Below are positions 22,407 to 30,092 of a stretch of DNA of 64,000 bases, in pieces. The translations under genes and the position numbers were made by a program. The DNA is taken from the NCBI RefSeq assembly GCF_031458255.1, contig NZ_JAVDYC010000001.1:7364501-7428500 (forward strand), in the 5' to 3' direction. The notes beneath the pieces were generated by a model. That model did no database searches and was not told the origin of the DNA. It saw nothing but the letters and a program-made list of their open reading frames with translations. Source of the DNA: Catenuloplanes niger (GTDB lineage Bacteria; Actinomycetota; Actinomycetes; Mycobacteriales; Micromonosporaceae). Each line of letters starts with the position of its first letter. The stretch's first letter is position 1.

Positions 22407-23387
22407 GTGATCGAGTTGTCCCGCCCGGTGGTCGTCGCGCCGATGGCCGGGGGTCCGTCCACGGTCGCGCTGGTGGTCGAGGCCGCGCGTGCCGGCGGCC
22501 TCGGATTCCTGGCGGCCGGCTACAAGACCCCCGACGCGACCGCGCGTGAGGTGGCGGCGGCCCGCGCGGCCGGCGTGCCCTTCGGGCTCAACATCTTCGT
22601 GCCGGACACCACCCCCGCCGACGCGGACGACGTCGCGAAATACCGGACCAGGCTGGAGCGGGACCACGGCCCGCTGCCGGAACCGCCGCTCGCCGACGAC
22701 GACCACTTCGCCGAGAAGCTGCGGATCGCCGCGGGCGTGCCCTACGTCAGCTTCACGTTCGGCCTGCCGCCGGCGGACGCGGTCGCGGGGCTGCGCGCGG
22801 CCGGCAGCACCGTGCTGATCACCGTGACCACGCCGGGGGAGGCCCGGCGCGCGCTCGCCTTCGGCCCGGACGCGCTGGTCGCGCAGGCCGGCACCGCGGG
22901 CGGCCACTCCGGCACGTACGACCCGGCCGGCCACGACGGCTCCGGCACCGCGATCGAGTTGCTCCGCGACGTGCCGAGGACGGTACCGGTGGTCGCGGCC
23001 GGCGGCACCGGCACCGCGGCCGACGTGCGGGCGCTGCTGGACGCGGGCGCGACCGCGGTCCAGGCCGGCACCGCGTTCCTGCTCGCGGACGAGGCCGGCA
23101 CGCGTGCGGCCCACCGCGCCGCGCTGACCGAGGGGCGGGAGACCGTGGTCACCCGCGCGTTCACCGGCCGGCCCGCCCGGGCGCTCCGCAACCGGTTCAC
23201 CGACGCGTACGGCCCGTACGCGCCGCTCGCCTACCCGGCGGTCCACCACCTGACCGCGCCGATCCGGGCGGCCGCGGCGGCCCGGGGCGACGCCGAGTCG
23301 ATCAACCTGTGGGCCGGCACGGCGCATGCGGACGCACGCCCCGGGCCCGCCGGTGAGATCCTGCGCACGCTGGCCGGTTGCAATTAG
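22407..23387 (+). CDS. Nitronate monooxygenase family flavoprotein
   Basis: A 326-residue FMN TIM-barrel enzyme of the nitronate monooxygenase/2-nitropropane dioxygenase family, which oxidises nitronates with oxygen. Support is the N-terminal LSRPVVVAPMAGGPSTVALV, the GLNIFVPD segment, VSFTFGLPP, AQAGTAGGHSGTY (the catalytic-His region of the family) and VVAAGGTGTAADVRALLDAG plus AVQAGTAFLLADEAG for phosphate binding. GTG 22407 is preferred over ATG 22386 because homologues begin at this point and a leaderless promoter fits it. It is divergent from the ion channel gene. Confidence 0.88.
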   Translation: MIELSRPVVVAPMAGGPSTVALVVEAARAGGLGFLAAGYKTPDATAREVAAARAAGVPFGLNIFVPDTTPADADDVAKYRTRLERDHGPLPEPPLADDDHFAEKLRIAAGVPYVSFTFGLPPADAVAGLRAAGSTVLITVTTPGEARRALAFGPDALVAQAGTAGGHSGTYDPAGHDGSGTAIELLRDVPRTVPVVAAGGTGTAADVRALLDAGATAVQAGTAFLLADEAGTRAAHRAALTEGRETVVTRAFTGRPARALRNRFTDAYGPYAPLAYPAVHHLTAPIRAAAAARGDAESINLWAGTAHADARPGPAGEILRTLAGCN

Positions 23388-23448
23388 TCACAACACCCTC
23401 CTGAACTGGTGATTCTCAGGAATCATCCAGGGAGAGCCCATATGGTTG

Positions 23449-23583
23449 CCCGTCGAGGGGAGTACCCCACAAAGATCGTTCCGGTCAGTACGGGTGCACC
23501 CATGTGACCCCCGGACGGTCGCCGTGCCCGCGTTCGCGCACGGTGGGGGAGACCTCAGGCGATTTCGCGTGCGCCTGAGGAGG
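23449..23583 (+). ncRNA. yybP-ykoY-type (manganese) riboswitch leader of the TerC gene
   Basis: The leader carries the two conserved blocks of this riboswitch class in order: GGGGAGTA (23457-23464) and, about 80 bases on, GGTGGGGGAGACC (23542-23554), separated by GC-rich stems. It is followed at once by a perfect 9-pair hairpin, CCTCAGGCG (23553-23561) with CGCCTGAGG (23572-23580), whose 3' arm runs into the ribosome binding site AGGAGG (23578-23583). Members of this class bind manganese and often precede TerC or Mn exporters. Here the hairpin could switch translation of terC. No U-run is present. Confidence 0.8.
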
Positions 23584-23590
23584 CACACCC

Positions 23591-24616
23591 GTGGATGTCC
23601 TGTCCGCTCCGCTCCAGACGATCGGATCCCCCACCCTGTGGGGCATCACGCTCGCCATCCTGCTCGGCCTGCTGGCCGTGGACTTCGCGATCACCCGGCG
23701 ACCGCACGACGTGCACATGAAGGAAGCCGTCGGCTGGACGATCTTCTACCTGGCCCTGCCGGTCGCGTTCGGCCTGATCATCTGGCCGCTCTACGGCGCC
23801 ACCCCGTCGATCGAGTTCTTCACCGGATATGTCGTCGAGAAGTCCCTCTCCGTCGACAACCTCTTCGTCTTCATGCTGCTCCTCGCCGCCTTCGCCGTGC
23901 CGAAGGAGCTGGCCCAGCGTGTCCTGCTCTACGGTATCGTCGGCGCGCTAGTCCTCCGGGCGGTCTTCATCGCCATGGGCGCGGCCGTGCTCAGCACCGG
24001 CACCTGGGCGTTCCTGCTGTTCGGTGGCATCCTGCTGGTCACCGCCGTCAAGGTGATGCGCGACGCGATCAAGGGCACGGACCACGAGGTCGACATCGAC
24101 GGCATGCGCAGCGTCAAGATCCTGCGCCGCCTGATGCCGGTGACCACCCGCTACCACGGCTCCAAGCTGTCGATCATCGAGCACGGCAAGCGCACGCTCA
24201 CGCCGATGGCGCTGGTCGTGGTCGCGGTGTTCATGACCGACATCGTGTTCGCGGTCGACTCGGTGCCGGCCGTCTACGGCGTGACCGAGGACCCGTACAT
24301 CGTGTTCGCCACGAACGCATTCGCGCTGCTCGGCCTGCGCGCGCTGTACTTCGTGCTGCAGAACGCGCTGAGCAAGCTCCGGCACCTCAACCACGGCCTG
24401 GCGATCATCCTGGCGTTCATCGGCTTCAAGCTGGTGCTGCACTGGGCGCACACGGTCTGGTCCTGGGTGCCGGACGTGCCGACCCCGCTCTCCCTCGCGT
24501 TCATCATCCTGACGCTGGTCACGGTCACGCTCACGTCGCTGGCGGCCAACCGCCGGGACGAGGCCGCCGCGGTCGCCGCCGGGACCGAGCCGGAGCCCGA
24601 CCGGGCCCGCGTATAG
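23591..24616 (+). CDS. TerC-family integral membrane protein
   Basis: A 341-residue polytopic membrane protein of the TerC/Alx family, members of which are linked to tellurite resistance and manganese export. The family hallmark acidic residues in helices are visible in SVDNLFVFMLLLAAF and VFMTDIVFAVDSVPAVYGV, with FVLQNALSKLRHLNHG and IGFKLVLHWAH near the C-terminus. About nine helices are predicted. The GTG start at 23591 has GAGGAGG eight bases upstream. Control by the manganese-type riboswitch at 23449-23583 supports a role in metal efflux. A strong terminator lies past its stop, inside the convergent gene. Confidence 0.93.
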   Translation: MDVLSAPLQTIGSPTLWGITLAILLGLLAVDFAITRRPHDVHMKEAVGWTIFYLALPVAFGLIIWPLYGATPSIEFFTGYVVEKSLSVDNLFVFMLLLAAFAVPKELAQRVLLYGIVGALVLRAVFIAMGAAVLSTGTWAFLLFGGILLVTAVKVMRDAIKGTDHEVDIDGMRSVKILRRLMPVTTRYHGSKLSIIEHGKRTLTPMALVVVAVFMTDIVFAVDSVPAVYGVTEDPYIVFATNAFALLGLRALYFVLQNALSKLRHLNHGLAIILAFIGFKLVLHWAHTVWSWVPDVPTPLSLAFIILTLVTVTLTSLAANRRDEAAAVAAGTEPEPDRARV

Positions 24617-24624
24617 CGCGACGG

Positions 24625-25671
24625 TCAGCGCGACGACGCGTCCGTGGCCGGGGGCCCGCCCCCGGCCACGGACGGCTCCGCGCCGCGGGTGAGCGCCGAC
24701 ACCAGCGTCGCGGCGATCATCGCGACCGGGCGGTCGGCATCCAGCGACAGTGCGCGCAGCACGTCCAGCGCGACCGTGCCCGGCATCTCGGCCAGCGCCT
24801 GCACCAGGCGGATCCGTACCGCCGGGTCCGTGGCGTGCGCGGCGAGCTCACCGGTCAGCGCACTCATGATCGTCTCGGCCCGGGCCGGATCCCGCGCCAG
24901 CGCACCGAGGTGCTCACCCGCCTCCACGTCGTTCGGCCCGTCCACCACCATCCGGACCAGCGTCGGTACGGCCGCGGTCACCCCGCGCGGGCCCAGCGCG
25001 AGCGCGGCGCACCGCCGGATCGCCGGGTCCGGATCGTCCAGCGCGCCGGTCAGCATCGCGGTCGCCTCGTCGCCGGGCAGCTCCGCGAGCGCCAGCACGG
25101 CCCGGCGCCGCACCTCGGCGTCGCCGGCGGCCAGCCCGGACGCCAGGCTCGCGGCACCGTCGCCGCCGCTGCGGGCCAGCGCCCAGCGCAGCGCGCCGGC
25201 GACGTACGGATCGGCCTCGGTGAGCACCGCGCCGGCCAGCAACTCGGCCGGCAGCGGCGTGGCCAGCACCGTCTGCTGCCGCCGCTCCGCGTTCCGTGAC
25301 CGCAGGCCGTGCAGCAGCTCGACCACGCGCGCCACGTCCTCCCAGCCGGCCGGTTCGGCCGCGCCGACGGTCCGGAGCCGGTCGAGCAGCTCGCGGTCCC
25401 GGCGCAGCCGCTCCTCGGTCTGCAGGATGAGGTCGCCGACCAGCGCGGACGGCGTGAAACCGGGATCGTCCAGCGTGCGGGCGATCTGCCGCAGCGACAG
25501 CCCCAGCGACCGCAGCCCCTCCACGTGGAAGATCCGGCGGACGTCCGCCGGCGTGTACTCCCGGTAGTTGCCCACGGTCCGGCCGGTCGGCCGCACCAGC
25601 CCGAGGGTGTCGTAGTGCCGGAGCATCCGGGCACTCACCCCCGAGCGGCGCGCCACCTCACCGATCAGCAC
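24625..25671 (-). CDS. MerR-family regulator fused to HEAT repeats
   Basis: A 348-residue fusion. Residues 1-70 are a MerR winged helix (LIGEVARRSGVSARMLRHYD, GNYREYTPADVRRIF) and residues 71-115 the dimerisation coiled coil. From about 130 to 335 are HEAT-like repeats (AGALRWALARSGGDGA, VRRRAVLALAELPGDEA, IRRCAALALGPRGVTAAVP). In place of a small ligand pocket this regulator thus has a protein-interaction solenoid, perhaps to bind the HEAT protein encoded just upstream. ATG-type start 25671 overlaps that gene's end by 14 bases. The last 50 bases of coding sequence contain a 17-pair terminator hairpin. Confidence 0.88.
   Translation of the reverse strand: MLIGEVARRSGVSARMLRHYDTLGLVRPTGRTVGNYREYTPADVRRIFHVEGLRSLGLSLRQIARTLDDPGFTPSALVGDLILQTEERLRRDRELLDRLRTVGAAEPAGWEDVARVVELLHGLRSRNAERRQQTVLATPLPAELLAGAVLTEADPYVAGALRWALARSGGDGAASLASGLAAGDAEVRRRAVLALAELPGDEATAMLTGALDDPDPAIRRCAALALGPRGVTAAVPTLVRMVVDGPNDVEAGEHLGALARDPARAETIMSALTGELAAHATDPAVRIRLVQALAEMPGTVALDVLRALSLDADRPVAMIAATLVSALTRGAEPSVAGGGPPATDASSR
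24639..24674. terminator. Bidirectional terminator hairpin inside the 3' end of the MerR gene
   Basis: CGTCCGTGGCCGGGGGC (24639-24655) and GCCCCCGGCCACGGACG (24658-24674) form a perfect 17-pair stem around two bases. It lies between the convergent terC (stop 24616) and MerR-HEAT (stop 24625) genes but inside the coding sequence of the latter, which encodes a loose tail there. No T-run is present, usual for GC-rich Actinobacteria. Confidence 0.75.
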
Positions 25672-26320
25672 CCGCGGCCTCCCGCCTCGTGTGGTCGAGC
25701 GCGACGGCCCGGGTCGCCTCGTGCACGGACAGGTCGAAACCGGCGTCCGGGTCCTGCAGCAGCCGTTCCGTGGCGCGCGCGTGCGCGCGTACCGCCGGGT
25801 CGGGGTGTGCCATCGCGGCCGCGAGGACCGGCTCGGCCACGTCGTCCAGCGCCACGATCGCGCGGCTCAGGCTCAGCCGCACGTCCCGGTCGCCGCGGCC
25901 GAACTCGGCGGCCAGCTCCGCGGCGAGCGCGGCCCGCTCCCCGTCCGGCACCAGCACCACCGCGGTACGCCAGGCGGTGCGCGCCACCTCGTCGTCCGGG
26001 TCGTGCAGCAGCGACCGGGTGATCGCCGGCCAGGCGCTCCGATCCCCGATCTTGGACAGCGTGTGCAGCGCCTGACCGCGGGCCGGGGCGTGCGCGGCGC
26101 CCAGCTCCGCGCGCAGCCGCGGCACCGTGACGTCCGGCGGGAACCGGGTCAGCGCCCAGGTGAGCATGTCGCGGACGAAGAAGTCCGGTTCCACGCCGCA
26201 GCGCGTCACGAGCGCGTCGACGAGACACGCGTCCGGTCGCGTCCCGATCGCCAGCGCCGCCCGCAGCCGGATCGCCGGATCGCCGGCGTCGAGCGCGGCA
26301 CGCAGTCGTTGCGTGTCCAT
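25658..26320 (-). CDS. HEAT-repeat protein, first gene of a MerR-controlled pair
   Basis: A 220-residue soluble protein built of HEAT-like repeats (IRLRAALAIGTRPDACLVDA, FVRDMLTWALTRFPPDV, ARGQALHTLSKIGDRSAWPA, VRLSLSRAIVALDDVAEPVL, VRAHARATERLLQDPDAGF). Such solenoids mediate protein binding. The ATG at 26320 is preceded by GGAGGTGG; the alternative at 26335 is unlikely. It overlaps the downstream MerR-HEAT gene by 14 bases and both are read from a MerR-type promoter at 26341-26371. I infer a paired sensor/regulator module; the signal is unknown. Confidence 0.8.
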   Translation of the reverse strand: MDTQRLRAALDAGDPAIRLRAALAIGTRPDACLVDALVTRCGVEPDFFVRDMLTWALTRFPPDVTVPRLRAELGAAHAPARGQALHTLSKIGDRSAWPAITRSLLHDPDDEVARTAWRTAVVLVPDGERAALAAELAAEFGRGDRDVRLSLSRAIVALDDVAEPVLAAAMAHPDPAVRAHARATERLLQDPDAGFDLSVHEATRAVALDHTRREAAGADR

Positions 26321-26340
26321 GATGACCACCTCCACCCACC

Positions 26341-26371
26341 AGTGAAGACCTTGTCACAGTGACAAGGTCAA
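26341..26371 (-). promoter_or_regulatory. MerR-type promoter with 19-base spacer and palindromic operator
   Basis: Read leftward, TTGACC (26371-26366) and TTCACT (26346-26341) are -35 and -10 hexamers separated by exactly 19 bases, the abnormal spacing typical of MerR-controlled promoters. The spacer holds a perfect operator palindrome, arms ACCTTGTCAC and GTGACAAGGT one base apart (26348-26368 on the plus strand). Transcription would begin about 14 bases before the ATG at 26320. The MerR-HEAT protein two genes on is the obvious regulator. Confidence 0.82.
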
Positions 26372-26452
26372 GCCCGCGGTTCCACCGAACGGGGTGGCGG
26401 CGGGCGGCGAAGGCGTGTGTACTGGGCGGCGAGTCACGGGTAGGGAGGCGCC

Positions 26453-27211
26453 ATGGACAACGATCCGGCCAGGACGCTCGGCATGGTCGTCGGCCGAGGG
26501 CTCTGCCTGCTCCTCTGCCTCGGCCTGATCGCGGCGATCGCCTTCGGCATCTACAAGCTGACCACCAGGAACCGGACGACCCCGCAGGGGTACGGTGGAC
26601 AGCCGCCCTACCCGGGCCAGCCCGGCCACCCGGGGCACGGGGGCCAGCCGGGTCATCCGGGCCAGGCGGGTTACGGGGGCCAACCGGGTCATCCGGGGCA
26701 GCCGGGCCAGGCCGGCTATCCGGGTTACCCGCCGCCGGTCCAGCCGGGCTACCCGCCGCCGTCCTCCGGCGACCCCCAGTCGCCTCACCCGGGCCAGCCG
26801 CCCTATCCGGATCAGCCGGGCCAGCCGGGTCAGCCGCCCTATCCGGAACAGCAGGGTTACCCAGGCCAGCAGGGTTACCCAGGCCAGCAGGGTTACCCAG
26901 GCCAGCAGGGTTACCCGGGTCAACCAGGTTATCCGGGCCAGCCTGGCTATCCGCCGCCGTCCGCCGGCGATCCGCAGTCGCCGTATCCGGGGCAGCCGCC
27001 GTACGGCCAGCAGCCGCCGCCCTATCCCGGCCAGGCGCCCTACGACCCGCCGCCGTCGCACCCCGGACAGTATTCGGGTCCGCAGTCCTACGACCCGCCG
27101 TCCTATCCGTCGCACGGCTCGTCGTCGTCCGGCCCGTCCTCGGACTCCTCACCGTCGTCGTCGCCGGACTCGTCCTCCGGCTCGTCGTCCTCCTCCTCGT
27201 CGTCCGACTGA
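26453..27211 (+). CDS. Membrane-anchored PGQ/PGY-repeat protein with poly-serine tail
   Basis: A 252-residue protein with one N-terminal membrane helix ([21 protein letters not shown], residues ~16-36), then 160 residues of proline/glycine/glutamine/tyrosine repeats ([20 protein letters not shown] and the like) and a C-terminal stretch of mostly serine with aspartates. An 18-bp unit encoding QGYPGQ repeats four times around 26850-26930. Such tails are common on actinobacterial surface or secretion-linked proteins and may be wall-spanning, but no function can be assigned. Start ATG 26453 has GGGAGGCGCC upstream. Confidence 0.75.
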   Translation: MDNDPARTLGMVVGRGLCLLLCLGLIAAIAFGIYKLTTRNRTTPQGYGGQPPYPGQPGHPGHGGQPGHPGQAGYGGQPGHPGQPGQAGYPGYPPPVQPGYPPPSSGDPQSPHPGQPPYPDQPGQPGQPPYPEQQGYPGQQGYPGQQGYPGQQGYPGQPGYPGQPGYPPPSAGDPQSPYPGQPPYGQQPPPYPGQAPYDPPPSHPGQYSGPQSYDPPSYPSHGSSSSGPSSDSSPSSSPDSSSGSSSSSSSSD

Positions 27212-27271
27212 CCACATCGGCCGCCAGACGGACCCGAGACCGGATTGCCCGCGTGGCGGTGGGCGGGTGGG

Positions 27272-28417
27272 TCAGCGCGGGTCGGGGGTGACCCGGTCGG
27301 CGAAGGCGGTGGCCACCGTGTCGAGGTGCGCGTCCGTGTGGGCGGCCGTGATCGTGACGCGGAGGCCGCAGCGGGCCGCCGGTGGCACCACCGGGTTGAC
27401 GTAGACGCCCGCACCCAGCAGTCCTCGCCACGCCGCCAGCGTCGAGGCCAGGTCCGGCATCGGCAGCGCGACGATCGGCCCCGGCCCGGCCGGCACCGTG
27501 TGTCCCTGGGCGCCGAGCGCGGCCCGCAGCCCGGCCGCGCCCGCGATCGCCCGTTCGCCGCGCCACGGCTCGGCCGCCCCGATCCGCAGCGCGGCGAGCG
27601 CGGCCGCGACCGAGGACGGCGGCGCGACCGCGCTGAAGATCTCCGGCCGCGCGTGGTGCCGCAGGTAGTCCAGCACCTCCGGCGGCCCGAGCACGGCGCC
27701 GCCGACCGACGCCAGCGCCTTGCTGAACGTCACCGTCAGCAGGTCCACACCGCCCACGTCCAGCGGCCGGACGCCGAAGCCGTGCGCGTCGTCGACGAGC
27801 AGGCGGGCACCGTACCGGCGGCAGGTCTCGACGATCGTGGGCAGCGGGCAGGCGTCGCCGCTCATCGAGTACAGCCCGTCCACCACCACCAGCCGCGCCG
27901 CGTCGCCGGGGCTCGCGGCCAGCCGCCGGCCCAGGTCGGCCGCGGAGTTGTGCCGGAACCGGACCGCCCGGCCCGGCCCGAGCCCGGCGCCGTCGTACGC
28001 GGACGCGTGCGCCTCCGCGTCCACCAGCACCACGTCCCGCCGCCCGGTCAGGCCCGCGATCGCGCCCACGTTCGCCTGGTATCCGGTCGGGAACAGCAGC
28101 GCCTCCGGCAGCCCGGCGGCCGCGGCCAGTTCCCGTTCCAGCTCCGCGTGCAGCGGGGTGCCGCCGTTCAGCATGCGCGACCCGGACCGGGACGTGCCGT
28201 AGCGGTCGGCCGCGTCCCGCGCCGCGCGGATCACCCGCGGGTCCGCGGCCAGCCCCAGGTAGTCGCTGGACCCGCACATGATCACGGACCGCCCGTCCAG
28301 CTCGGTGACCGGCGCGCCCGGCCCGGCGAACACCGGGTAGTACGGGTACACCCCGGCTGCCCGGGCGGACCGGGCCACGTCGTAGTCGCGGCACCGCGCG
28401 AAGAGATCGACCCCCAT
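27272..28417 (-). CDS. AONS/KBL-family PLP-dependent acyltransferase (BioF-like)
   Basis: A 381-residue fold-type I PLP enzyme of the alpha-oxoamine synthase family (8-amino-7-oxononanoate synthase, 2-amino-3-ketobutyrate ligase, serine palmitoyltransferase), which joins an acyl thioester to an amino acid with decarboxylation. Support: MCGSSDYLGLAADPRV, SRSGSRMLNGGTPLHAELE, FPTGYQANVGAI, VVVDGLYSMSGDACPL, LLVDDAHGFGVRPLDVGG, and the PLP lysine in VTFSKALASVGGAV. No biotin genes adjoin, so biotin synthesis is only one option; a lipid or secondary-metabolite role is possible. ATG 28417 is chosen because the frame above it is shadow. It is separated from snapalysin by a terminator hairpin. Confidence 0.88.
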   Translation of the reverse strand: MGVDLFARCRDYDVARSARAAGVYPYYPVFAGPGAPVTELDGRSVIMCGSSDYLGLAADPRVIRAARDAADRYGTSRSGSRMLNGGTPLHAELERELAAAAGLPEALLFPTGYQANVGAIAGLTGRRDVVLVDAEAHASAYDGAGLGPGRAVRFRHNSAADLGRRLAASPGDAARLVVVDGLYSMSGDACPLPTIVETCRRYGARLLVDDAHGFGVRPLDVGGVDLLTVTFSKALASVGGAVLGPPEVLDYLRHHARPEIFSAVAPPSSVAAALAALRIGAAEPWRGERAIAGAAGLRAALGAQGHTVPAGPGPIVALPMPDLASTLAAWRGLLGAGVYVNPVVPPAARCGLRVTITAAHTDAHLDTVATAFADRVTPDPR

Positions 28418-28427
28418 GGAACGCAGC

Positions 28428-28466
28428 GTGGCACCGGCACGCCAGCCCGGTGGGTGCCGGTGCCAC
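28428..28466 (-). terminator. Terminator hairpin after the snapalysin gene
   Basis: GTGGCACCGGCAC (28428-28440) and GTGCCGGTGCCAC (28454-28466) pair over 13 bases with a 13-base loop. It lies four bases after the snapalysin stop (28471) and before the next leftward gene's ATG (28417). Confidence 0.65.
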
Positions 28467-28470
28467 GACG

Positions 28471-28995
28471 TCACTTCCAGACGTACGTGCCGGCCGTGAC
28501 CAGCGAGCCCGCGAACGCGGCGTTGACCTGCGAGATCTCCGTGCTGTTCGGGTTCGGGTTGCGGCAGGAGACCGGCGCGCTGGAGCCGGACATCAGGTCG
28601 GTGCACAGCCCGGTGCGCCGGTCCGGCAGGCCGAGCAGGTGGCCGAACTCGTGCGCGGCGATCCGCGGCTGGTAGTAGCCCTGGCTGGTCGCCTCGCGAC
28701 CCATGTACCAGCGGCCGTTGCCGAGCGAGTTGACGTACGCGCGGGGCCAGCCGTTGTCCGCGTACACCCGGATGTTCGGCGTGCGCCCGGCGGTGACCGG
28801 CTGCAGCTGCACGTTGGTGACGCGCGCGTTCCAGATCTGCGCGCCCTGGTGCACGACGGACACGAACTCCTGCGCGGTGCTGGCGTCGTAGTAGAGGATG
28901 CGCACGGCGGCCTGGGCCGGCTGCGCCGCGACCAGCATGCCGCCGAGCAGCAGGGTGAACGCGGCGACCAGTGCGGACAGTCTTCGTAGGACCAT
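28471..28995 (-). CDS. Snapalysin-type secreted metalloprotease (M7)
   Basis: A 174-residue secreted zinc protease of peptidase family M7, known from Streptomyces. Residues 1-29 are a signal peptide with AQA cleavage (RRLSALVAAFTLLLGGMLVA). The zinc motif HEFGHLLGLPD gives His115, Glu116, His119 and Asp125, the H-E-x-x-H-x-x-G-x-x-D set of this family. Two cysteines (GLCTDLM, VSCRNP) may form the usual disulfide. ATG 28995 has GAGG eight bases upstream. In streptomycetes a divergent LysR gene controls snapalysin; here the divergent neighbour is instead a quinone oxidoreductase gene. Confidence 0.93.
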   Translation of the reverse strand: MVLRRLSALVAAFTLLLGGMLVAAQPAQAAVRILYYDASTAQEFVSVVHQGAQIWNARVTNVQLQPVTAGRTPNIRVYADNGWPRAYVNSLGNGRWYMGREATSQGYYQPRIAAHEFGHLLGLPDRRTGLCTDLMSGSSAPVSCRNPNPNSTEISQVNAAFAGSLVTAGTYVWK

Positions 28996-29134
28996 CACGG
29001 AACCTCGCAATCGAGTGGCGAACGGTCCCCCGACGCTATCCAGCGCACAGATGATTGTGGATATATCGGTTTCGGCCTACCGTCCGTGTGATAGCGGATA
29101 ATCCGGCGGAGGACAGAAATCAGGGGGTACGCCC

Positions 29135-30085
29135 GTGCGCGCGATCCAGATCACCGAGTTCGGCGGCCCGGAGCTGCTGACCGTCTCCGAGGTGCCGGAC
29201 CCGGTGCCGGGCGACGGCGAGGTCGTGCTGGACGTGCTCGCGGCGGGCGTCAACTACGCCGACACCCACCAGACCGAGGACTCCTACCTGGCGAAACAGG
29301 AGCTGCCGCTGATCCCGGGCGGGGAGGCGATCGTGCGCGGCCCGGACGGCCGCCGCTACGCCACGATGGTCGGCTCCGGCGCGTACGCGGAGAAGGTCGT
29401 CGTCCGCCCGGACCGGCTGATCGCGGTCCCGGACGCGGTCGACGACGCGGCCGCGCTCGGCACGCTGGTCCAGGGCTCCACCGCCTACCTGCTGCTGCAC
29501 CAGGCCGCGCGCCTGGAGCCGGGCGAGTCCGTGGTGGTGCACGCGGGCGCGGGCGGCACCGGCTCGCAGGCGATCCAGCTGGCCCGGCGCGCCGGTGCCG
29601 GCCGGATCATCGCGACCGCGTCCACGGCCGAGAAGCGCGCGATCACCCGCGACCTGGGTGCGGACGTGGCCGTCGACTCCGCGGCGGACGGGCTGCGGGA
29701 CGTGCTGATCGAGGCGAACGGCGGCCGGAAGGTCGACGTGGTGCTGGAGATGACCGGCGGCACGGTCTTCGACGAGAGCCTGCGCGCACTGGCCCCGCTC
29801 GGCCGGCTGGTGCACTTCGGCATGGCCGGCCGGACCCCGCCGACGCCGGTTGTCCCGGCCGCGCTGATGCGTGCGGGCCGCAGCGTGACCGGCTTCTGGC
29901 TGATCCACGTGGTCCGCCGCCGCCCGGACCTCTACGCGAAGGCGATCGGCGAGCTGCTCGGCGCGCTCGCGGACGGCTCGCTCCGCGCGCTGAGCGGCGG
30001 CGAGTACCCGTTGGAGCACGCGGCCGACGCGCACCGTGCGCTCCTCGCCCGGACCACCGCGGGGAAGTTGATCCTGCGGCCGTGA
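29135..30085 (+). CDS. Zinc-free MDR oxidoreductase (quinone reductase-like)
   Basis: A 316-residue NADPH-dependent medium-chain dehydrogenase/reductase of the quinone oxidoreductase type. The GroES-like start is MRAIQITEFGGPELLTVSEV; the family block GVNYADTHQTEDSYL and the Rossmann motif VVVHAGAGGTGSQAIQLARRAG (given to its core) are clear; no zinc-ligand cysteines are seen. It would reduce quinones or enones in the cytosol. GTG 29135 is preceded by AGGGGGTACGCCC. It is divergent from snapalysin with an AT-rich gap of 139 bases that may hold both promoters. Confidence 0.9.
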   Translation: MRAIQITEFGGPELLTVSEVPDPVPGDGEVVLDVLAAGVNYADTHQTEDSYLAKQELPLIPGGEAIVRGPDGRRYATMVGSGAYAEKVVVRPDRLIAVPDAVDDAAALGTLVQGSTAYLLLHQAARLEPGESVVVHAGAGGTGSQAIQLARRAGAGRIIATASTAEKRAITRDLGADVAVDSAADGLRDVLIEANGGRKVDVVLEMTGGTVFDESLRALAPLGRLVHFGMAGRTPPTPVVPAALMRAGRSVTGFWLIHVVRRRPDLYAKAIGELLGALADGSLRALSGGEYPLEHAADAHRALLARTTAGKLILRP

Positions 30086-30092
30086 GCCGGGC

